Of a DNA stretch of 31,745 nucleotides, positions 24,162 to 31,745 are shown one piece after another. Position 1 is the first letter of the stretch; the number at the start of each line of letters is the position of its first letter. The position numbers and the translations under genes were made by a program. The notes below the pieces were generated by a model. That model made no database searches. It was not told the origin of the DNA and was given only the letters and a program-made list of their open reading frames with translations. The DNA is from Pelargonium x hortorum (Eukaryota; Streptophyta; Magnoliopsida; Geraniales; Geraniaceae), in contig JAYMTJ010000097.1 in the NCBI GenBank assembly GCA_036897525.1, positions 1-31,745 of the forward strand, given 5' to 3'.

Positions 24162-24173
24162 AGCAGTACTGCT
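24162..24173 (+). other. Perfect 12-bp palindrome AGCAGTACTGCT
   Basis: The 12 bases are self-complementary. A related inverted pair, TACTGC/GCAGTA with a two-base centre, lies at 8524-8537. The pairing is exact; no binding factor or function can be assigned. Confidence 0.5.
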
Positions 24174-27100
24174 CTTAAATACGACTTAATCTTACTCTTC
24201 GTAGCTCAACTTTTTAAATACCTGTGTCTGTTATACCTAAACCTATATTACTCTTAAATGAAACCCAAAATTGTGAATTTGAAATTCCGCCTTAAAGACA
24301 GGGGTGACAATATACTCAAATTGATATAAAGAGCCTAATACTACAAGGCATTATACTCCAAGAATCTCTAAATGGTCATATTGATAGGATAAAAGGCCCT
24401 ATAATGTATCTAATTCTGAACTCTCTTTTTTAAGACTTGGGAACTCTGCTACTATTCCGACGCTTTTAGACCAAATCCGCTTTATTCTATTGCTACTTCA
24501 TAAACTATAGATCCACCAAAATTCGTTGTTTATACTAAAACTACAATTAAAAAGAAAAAGCCGCTTTTTTACTCTTCTGGTTATCTTTACTGTTCGAGGG
24601 CCCCCCAATAATCGAGTTCTTCCTTATACATGAATAATTTTCAACTGATAGGAGTTTGTCCTTTGATTTACCCTCTAACTTTAAAACGTTATTAGTCAAA
24701 ATAGAAAAGTAAGGGGAGACAAGCCTTTGCAATTTGGAGACAGTTTTTCTAATTTAGCGCAACGCGGGTTCTTAAAAAAAGATGGTTTAAGCTTGACAAT
24801 TGCTTCTATAGATAGTCTATTTTTGGTATAAAGCGAGTACGGGGTACGGAGGAAGTTACCTATTTGAACAAATGCCATTACAACTAGACTTTAGTCTTCG
24901 CTACGAGTTATACAAAAGAGAGGATTTCACCCAAGAGGGCGTATAGAGTTCCGCAGTAAACTTTTTCTTTTGGTAAAAGAAATTTCAGTAAGAATATATA
25001 CTTCTAATTAAGTCAAACTACAAAGCTCTCAGCAAAACCCTTTAAATAAAAACAAGCCCTTTTATAGGGACCTTTAGAGATTCTTTACATTACTACCTTA
25101 GTAGGGAAGCCCTGGATGTAGTATATGGTTTTAGAGACCTTAGAATATCCAGGACATTTAGCGCACTAGAAAAAATAACTAACTATAGTATTAAGCTTGG
25201 CACTAGTTTTAGTTAATTACATTTAGATTTAGTAAGCTTTTTAAGTTCACAAGTATCTCTTAATCAGGTTCCATTTAGCCTTGATCTACTCTATGAGATC
25301 CGAGGGGGTGCTCTTTATAAGACTATAAAGGGATTCGGTATAACGGGTGGTTAACATTTGGGAATTGTGCTTTTCAGATTTAATACTGGATCCCCTACTT
25401 TTGTTTTATAAATTTATCCCTTGTAGTTGAAGTTTCAAAACCATACTTAGTTTAGTGAAGTTTGAATTAGCCGTTTAGTAAGTAAAGTACTGCTTAATAG
25501 GTAGCTTTTAGTTTAAGTGGGCTCTAGTTTTTTCCCGGGAGAAAGGAACTTAAGGACCTTTTAAAATCCTAATTTGTTTAAATCTAGTCCAGGAAACCAC
25601 AAAAAATAGAAAAGAAAGCCCTGGGGTTCGCCCTGCAATTAATTCTAAAGAATTCACTTTTTCTCCCATTGGGTTCCTGAGGTTATTAAAAGCCGTACTA
25701 ATGCTTTTTTTTTTCTTTTTAGGTACTAAGAAAGGGAGGTGGAGTCGACTAAGGGTTGAACTTTCTTAATTTCATATCTTAACTTAAAAAGCATTTTATC
25801 TGGATTAGAAAAAAAAGTTAAAGGATACGTTCTTTTAAAAAAGTCCTGCGATATAGGATTCCCTGAATACAAAGACTATATCCCTCTTTTAGCTAAAGTA
25901 AACTTACTCCTAACTGAAAATGACCTCTTTTCTTTTTCTTTTGTTAACCTCCTCGGGTAAAGTTCAAGTTTCAAAGCAAGAGCTTCCTTAGGAGAACTCT
26001 TAGCAATAAAACCATAAGTCAGGAAATCTCTAGGCCGAAGATCCAGAAATGCTTGATTCTAATTTAGATTTTGTTATATATATAATTTAGAGGCTTTTAA
26101 CCGGGACTTAAAAAAAACTTATATATTCTCGACTCGATAACTAACCCAGCGCTTAAGTAGGAACCTATTACCATCATTATCTAAACAAAGTTACATAATA
26201 AATTGTAAAAGAAATTGATTCTAGATCTACTCAAAACGATCCCACAGCAACCAAGGAAAGAGAGCTTTCAGGAATCTTTAATCAAATAATAAAAAAGGAA
26301 TTTAGACTTTAGGGGCTTACAGTTTCGATCTAAAATGCTATAACACGTTAATCTTAAGCAGGGATACACTCGGTGCCTTTTAAGAATCAATATTGTTTTA
26401 GAAGCCCCTATTTTAGAAAAACTATCTATTAACTTTAGTACAGATACAGGAAAGAAAACACTTACAATAAGAAAATAAGTAACTCTTTCTAAGTGCATTC
26501 CTCTTGCCTAGAAAGCATTAACCTTCTTTGTACCACAAAAGGGGCCCGGTTAAAGAAGGAACTAAAATACTGTATACAACATAAAAAAGTTGCGTAACTC
26601 AAGGATAGAAAATGTCGGTTTTATTTTAAACAAAAAATAGAAATAAGGAGAGCCCCCTTAAAATTTTCTAAAAAAAGTGGAGTTGAACCTACGGTTGACA
26701 ATCACACCTGAGAAAAGAAAGGTCCATATTTTGTTAGATACCCCCACGGATAAGAAAGCGGTCAAAATGGGAGGAAAAACGAACGTGTGTTAAAACTTCC
26801 CGCAAATGAAATTCATGAACCAAAACGACTAGGATCGAGGAACTGATTTAAGACGAGAATCCATGGAAGCTCTAATTCACTAGATTCTACTGGGACATCT
26901 TTCCCTGTTTATAGGCTTCTTCCTAACTTTAAGCTACCACGTCCGGTAATTCAAGAAAGAATAGCCCTTTATCTCTGACGCACTTAGCTGTAAGCATGCT
27001 TCCCTAAACTGACCTTTTGATAAGAAATGTGATACCGATATTGCCTCTTTCCCAAGCTACTTGCGAAAAACTCTTACCTGCTTAATTGACAGGGAACTTA

Positions 27101-29156
27101 AGGCTAAGACGGAAAACCTCTAGAATTATAATCATTTTACTAAACTTTTCAAAGAAGTGGTTGCCATTCTTTTTTGTTTTTTAGGAGTTTCCTAACACTA
27201 AAACCAAATAAAAAATGAGTAAACCATGTAACATCCACTTGAGACTCTACTTTTCGAGGTGAAACATTCTTCTAATAATTTGAGGTATGTAATTTCTCCT
27301 TACTTTGATTCCGAATCCGCTTTTTCTTAATACCTGGTGTGGGAGGAATGTAATCACTTAATATGGATATGGAACGTTTTGTTGTAGGAGGACTACAAAA
27401 TCCTGAAAATTTCTGTGTGTAACTCTATAATCTAGTCTGGTAAAACTGAAATTTAGAGTTATTCATTTTAACTTCAGCCTTGCTTGTAGTCGAAAGTTTT
27501 TTGTAGTGTCTAAATCTTTTAGAGTATTCCATATCACCTGGGTCTTATTAAAGTATCCTATTAAACTCTCTTGCTTATGATTCCTAGTTAGTAGGACTCT
27601 CCTTGTAGGAATATGAATACAACTCGATTTCTATCTTTTATTTAAAGCGGAAGAGTTTTATTACCCCGGAAGTACTTTCTTTAAAGACATGTGCTACCGT
27701 TTGAAGTCATGAGTTTATTGTGCATTCTTTTCTTTTTAAAGGGGTCAAGCAGGAGCGCCTTATTGGTTTGGTTACCCTTTATATATAGTATTTGGAAAGC
27801 GTTGGCTTGTAGTATTGAAAATTGACCTCGTAGAGCGACAAAGAGTTTTCTTGGGTCCTTTATCCCGCATTGAAACCTATAATCTGCTGAATAATCCACT
27901 TCGCAATCTGAAAAAAAAAACTTGCTTCGCTTTTATTAAGTCATTTGGAGGTGTTTTTGTTGCTACTCATAGGCGCAGGGCGTGATATTCACAAGATATC
28001 CTTTCCTTTTTTTGGGTAATTTGAAAAAGATTTCTTTAATTTTAAGTGGATATTTACAAACCTTTCTCTTTGTCAGATACAATACTTAATTAGTATAAAA
28101 TCTCTCGTAGCAACTCAGGGACTTAGAACTCGAAGAAGGCTAAGATCAAAAAATAGAGTAAAATACCAAGCACTCGTATAAATAAACTAAGAAAATACAT
28201 AGGAACCCTCCATACAAGGCTATATTACGGAGCACTCTCCCGGCTCTAGTATTAGTCGATAAACTTTAAAAGTTTCGTTTCTTAATCTACTGAAGTACTG
28301 TATTTCAATCAAGAAACCCTAAAAAGGATTGCTTGAGGCGGGTGCACTATTTACTAGATCCCTTGTGATATCAAGCGAATTATATGCGTTACTTTTTTTC
28401 TTGGACTATTACTCCCGGAGTCAAAAAAACCATACACTAGATTTCTTGTAAAATACTCTCTTATCGTTAACTATTACGACCGGAAGTACCCGAAGCGACC
28501 CCTCAAAATTAGTAGCTTAAAAAAAGACCCAAAACAGTGGAAAGTAAAGGAGCCCCAATTCACAAAGCAAATTAACAGGGGAAATGCCAAAAAAGTTTAC
28601 CTAATAATAAAGTTCCACTCTAGAATCTAAGGATTTTTTTTTCCAAGTAAGGGAGTCCACTAAATATAAGAAATAAAAAAAGTATAGCAGCTTGAGAGAC
28701 TTGAAGAATTCGAGTAAGATACAGTTTCCGAGGAGAACAGGAAAGCCGAGTATAGGTTTTTAGAAGATAAGGTCTTTTATTTAGTATTGTTTTAAGCTAG
28801 TTAAAAGGAACAAAATCTAATTGAGTCCTTTTAGAGATAGAGATCGGGAAAAGTCAAGCCAAAGTGTAATGAATTTCCGGTAAAGACAAGATAGAGCCCT
28901 GGGCTAAGCCGGTTTTCTTCCTGTTCTGCTTTAAACAAAATACCTTTCCGCAAGTTTTATATAACCCCAATCGGTGCGTGAAATTAAAAGCTTCGCCCTT
29001 TCTTTTAATTAAGAGTGAAACTTTAGGAAAAAAAACTGTATCATAACAAGTATTCGCGGGTTCTTTATGTCCCTTTTCTTCTGATACCTACCCCCACTTT
29101 ATGAGAGTCTTCTAGTATTCTTTATCTAGTATAATATTCCTCCAATGAAATAATTT

Positions 29157-29375
29157 ATGATGAGACAAAAGACGGCACTTAGTTGCTTTTGGTTTGTCTT
29201 ACTTGTTCTTAATATTGCTACTTTTAGTCCTATTTTCTACTTAGAATTTCATGGAAGTTATCTGCTAGCTAAAAGGAAGCCTATTTTCCCAGTTGGGAGA
29301 ATACCCTTAAGCTTGTCCTGGGGTTCCTCTTTCCTGCGAGTTCCTGGCTTATCAGTGTTGATTTTCTTTCTATAA
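29157..29375 (+). CDS. Hypothetical 72-residue membrane-type peptide, doubtful
   Basis: This is one of the few open frames with a real ATG, in fact two in tandem (29157 and 29160), ending in TAA. The product would have a hydrophobic segment at about residues 8-30 (around CFWFVLLVLNIATF), a basic stretch near residues 45-50 and a short hydrophobic C-terminus (LSVLIFFL). Small chimeric membrane ORFs are known in plant mitochondria, some linked to male sterility, but this one shows no piece of a known mitochondrial gene. Hydrophobic translations are expected by chance from T-rich DNA. No ribosome site or promoter is visible. Probably not a gene. Confidence 0.12.
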   Translation: MMRQKTALSCFWFVLLVLNIATFSPIFYLEFHGSYLLAKRKPIFPVGRIPLSLSWGSSFLRVPGLSVLIFFL

Positions 29376-30057
29376 GTTTGATAATTGTAAGTCAATCTAA
29401 ATGAGAACAAACAAATAGGCGCCTAGCTTGTTCTAGAAGTGGGACCTATAAAGTAAAGAGAAACCCTTTACTTACAGATTAGACTAATAAAAAAACCAGA
29501 ACTTTAGCTTTTGAGCTTCTTAGAATTTTGTGTATCCGGATTTCTGAAGTTAAGAGCCTTAATTTCTACCCATAAATTGAACTCATTTATAAGTATAAGG
29601 AATAAACTCAAAGCGTAACTGACACACCTGGGACTTCTCAGTATAAATGGAGCCGGAAGGTGCTTCTTAATATAGGACGGCTCTGTTAGCAAACAAGGAA
29701 TCTCAAATAAAGTCAAGGTTAGGGCCTTATATAAATATCCGGGCACTTCAAAAAAGTATTTAGTAACTTGGGATTCAACCCCGCAGCATATTAAAAATTT
29801 CTAAGACACGAATTCTACTCACGAGACTGGAGACTCATAAACATATGTATTTAAATTCCGCAATATTAACTTCATAAAACACCTTAAATTAGCATTTCAA
29901 ACTTCTTTCCTAGCAGGCACTTAATCGAGTTCTCTCCTTTTCCTTTTGCTTGATTGGGACCTTAAAAATGTAACAGTTTTGAAGTCTTATGACCAACTTT
30001 GTTCATAAGTGCGACTATACTTTAGTGCCTTGGTTTAGATTCTTTTAAGGAAAGGGG

Positions 30058-30086
30058 AATCCCGGTCCGTTATAAATACCGGGATT
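30058..30086 (+). other. Perfect stem-loop, 9-bp stem and 11-base loop
   Basis: AATCCCGGT at 30058-30066 is exactly complementary to ACCGGGATT at 30078-30086, around an 11-base loop containing TATAAAT. It is the longest uninterrupted stem I found, with five G/C pairs. No T tract follows directly. A gene-end or processing role would need transcript data. Confidence 0.45.
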
Positions 30087-30660
30087 TAGAATTAGAATCT
30101 CTTTCTTTCATTTTTGTTTATAACTAAGGAATTTTAAACGAAGCTTACCATTACTGCGCGTGTAAAAAGGTTATACCGCAGATTCGGGAATGAGTGAATT
30201 ATGTCTAGCAGTACCCCCTTCAAATACAGTTTTGAAACTACCCTATCAAAGGAAGTATTAAAATAGTGAAGGCTTAAGGGTTTGCGCTAGTAATTTCTCG
30301 AAAAGTATCTCCAACTCTTAATCTTAAGTTACCGTTTGACCGTGATATATACATATACTCTTTTACTTTCCTGAAACCTACAGTTACTGACTCAAAATTG
30401 TATAAATATAGATTACACTAAGCGAATCTCGGCGGATAGATATAGGCTATTGAATAAGTAAAAAAAATGAGTTCAGGAGTATACCACGCATGCTATCCCC
30501 AGTCCAATAAGAGAACCCTCTTTTTTTTTTTATAAAGTATTATTTGCGGAGTTTTTCACAATAGAAAAGCAACAAGCTCTGCAAGGTCGATCCCATAACT
30601 ACGAAGCTAAATCCAAGTCGCGTTCTTTGAAAAACTAGTTTATCTTGGAAACCTTATATG

Positions 30661-30840
30661 GTTATTTCCGAGAATTTAAGAATACAAGTATAAGTATAGC
30701 TCCAAAGACTTAGAGTAGAGATATGAAAAGTAACTAATAAAGCTAGACTATATTAACTATACTCTATATTCATTTAGACTATTTAATTAATAAATAGGGA
30801 ATACTAAGAATAAGAATAGTACACTGGCTACAAGAATTAA
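30661..30840. other. AT-rich patch
   Basis: G+C falls to about 23-25%, with ATATTAACTATACTCTATAT-type sequence and TAGACTAT present twice (about 30744 and 30775). It holds no iteron array and no clear inverted repeat. A role as promoter or origin cannot be shown. Confidence 0.45.
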
Positions 30841-31444
30841 GGATTCTAACAAAATACGGAAGGTTCATCTAGAGAGCTATGAGTAAGAATAGGATACTTC
30901 GCTACAGGCTAAAAAGTAAGGTTATCGCTCTAAGGGAATCCAGCTGCTAGGAAAAAGTATGCATAAGAAACCTGGTAGTACAAATAAGAGGTAGGTGGTC
31001 GTAATGTAACTTTAAGAGATTTATAAGACTAATCTGGGTCATTAAGTCTTTGCAAGTACTATTCTATGCTCGTTATAATAGTATTGTGTTTTTACTGCGA
31101 ATTTAAAAGAAATTCAAAAATCATTTTTTAGTACTAAACTTAGGTAGGAAAAACCAACCACTCTAAGGCCCTTTTAATGCGCTAAAACTCCTCCATATGA
31201 AAAGAAACTGGGTTTCCCCCGTGTAGACAAAAATTTCTAACCTCCGATTTAACTTAGAACTCGGTAACGTATCTAAACTAAAACAGGTACGGGTGTTTCG
31301 TGTCGCAACAAGACAAGAATGCAATAAGAAAAAAATACAGAAGATATATAAAAAAAATCCTTCAAATCAAATTTGGTAGGACCGTAAAACGCTTCCCTTT
31401 ATCGTAGTAGAATTATCTAAGAGTAATCCCAGGTGAAGTCCAAG

Positions 31445-31466
31445 TAAATATCTAAATATCTAAATA
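31445..31466 (+). repeat. Short tandem repeat of TCTAAATA, 2.75 copies
   Basis: A partial unit TAAATA at 31445-31450 is followed by TCTAAATA at 31451-31458 and 31459-31466. It lies 14 bases before the hairpin at 31480-31498. Confidence 0.8.
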
Positions 31467-31479
31467 TAAGAGTATATCT

Positions 31480-31498
31480 GAGGACCCCCTAGGTCCTC
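31480..31498 (+). other. Perfect stem-loop, 7-bp stem and 5-base loop
   Basis: GAGGACC at 31480-31486 is exactly complementary to GGTCCTC at 31492-31498, around the loop CCCTA. The stem has five G/C pairs. It follows the short tandem repeat and immediately precedes the TTG of a 74-codon open frame that I do not consider supported. Confidence 0.4.
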
Positions 31499-31745
31499 TC
31501 TTGTATGCCCGGCTTTTCTATGCTAAAATAGACTTTTTATACCATGAATATGTTTTGATCTCTAATCTAAGACCTTTTGCTAGTCGAACCTACGAACTTT
31601 TTAACCGATCCGGGAATTTTTGGACGAGTTTGACTTTAAAAGAAGGTTTTTTGTTAGTGCCATTTACGCTTTGGTATTCCTATAAAATCGTAGGGTTTAC
31701 TTTTATGAGAAAGGTATTGGTCTAGTACCTAGCCTTTAACACGAG

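Larger units (their letters stand above)
22741..24250. other. Balanced-composition stretch, plant-mitochondrial in texture, no gene recognised
   Basis: About 1.5 kb in which most lines reach 40-47% G+C. Its second half (about 23580-24240) is pyrimidine-rich on the forward strand, with repeated words such as CTTCTTGTAG (about 23801 and 23903) and TTCTGTATC (24072 and 24090). This texture is the closest in the window to ordinary angiosperm mitochondrial spacer. It begins with a short forward open frame (22741-22869) and contains a hairpin at 22945-22965, an ATAAT triplet repeat at 23568-23582 and a 12-bp palindrome at 24162-24173. No known mitochondrial or plastid gene was recognised. Confidence 0.45.
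24251..31745. other. Non-coding stretch, no gene recognised
   Basis: No gene with recognisable product in 7.5 kb. Two overlapping 60-codon reverse frames (24547-24878) and frames at 26268-26498 and 27681-27899 are of chance length. A small ATG-started frame at 29157-29375 is listed separately with low confidence. Other content: T tracts at 25705-25714 (10) and 30521-30531 (11), ten A at about 27911-27920, hairpins at 30058-30086 and 31480-31498, an AT-rich patch at 30661-30840 (about 23-25% G+C) and an 8-bp tandem repeat at 31445-31466. The 74-codon frame at 31501-31725 starts with TTG and ends just before the window edge without a recognisable product. Confidence 0.7.

Noticed and set aside
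26675-26760. Reverse-strand tRNA-like piece (GTAGGTTCAACTCCAC with an anticodon-arm-like stretch before it)
   Set aside because: The T-stem pairs imperfectly, and I could not find a matching acceptor stem or D-arm at the right distance, so no cloverleaf can be drawn.
30811-30908. Two similar words, TAAGAATAG…GGCTACAAG and TAAGAATAGG…GCTACAGG, about 73 bases apart
   Set aside because: Alignment needs gaps and several mismatches beyond the 9-base and 6-base cores, so it may be chance.
31501-31725. 74-codon forward open frame directly after a hairpin
   Set aside because: TTG start, only one late ATG, no family recognised. The hairpin next to it is not evidence of a gene start.

Overview
No gene could be identified in this 31.7 kb window. 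It is AT-rich: 60-base lines spread along it give roughly 33-37% G+C by hand count. Every reading frame is broken at about the rate expected by chance. At this composition stop codons should make up about 7% of codons, so roughly three open runs of 99 codons or more and about 0.4 of 126 or more are expected over six frames. The longest open frame is 126 codons and the next are 99, 98, 90 and 86, most of them starting at TTG or GTG and lacking an internal ATG. I found no rRNA, convincing tRNA, intron core, CRISPR array, insertion sequence or transposon.

The texture is that of expanded organelle intergenic DNA, most like a plant mitochondrial genome. Short words such as CTTTCTT, AAGAAAG, GAATTC, CTTAC and TAAGG recur, homopolymers of 8-14 bases occur on both strands, long microsatellites are absent, and nothing resembles nuclear transposon coding sequence. 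Gene-free mitochondrial DNA of this size is known in some flowering plants (for example whole chromosomes in some Silene). The G+C is well below the 43-46% usual for angiosperm mitochondria, so an unusual lineage, a plastid with swollen spacers (as in some green algae) or another organelle remains possible. The assignment is an inference, at about 40% confidence.

Layout: 1-250 is moderately G+C-rich and opens with a GGCCTGGCC/CGGGTCGGGC motif. Three stretches have more balanced composition (about 40-45% G+C): 1539-1850, 6690-7800 and 22741-24250. The first two share a 30-bp near-identical repeat. The second also holds a perfect 15-bp tandem duplication and a protein-like but unrecognised reverse-strand open frame. 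Smaller G+C peaks lie at 4441-4700, 4861-4920, 12050-12180 and 12700-12960. Very AT-rich patches (about 17-25% G+C) lie at 4321-4440, 13501-13620, 16081-16140 and 30661-30840. Several small perfect hairpins are scattered through the window (4134-4158, 8451-8471, 20799-20818, 22945-22965, 30058-30086, 31480-31498).

There are no recognised genes to join into a pathway. The observations most worth checking are statistical or structural: an apparent excess of six-base palindromes, a recurring CCCTTAC heptamer, and the shared repeat linking two of the balanced-composition stretches. I did not find evidence of a new biological system.
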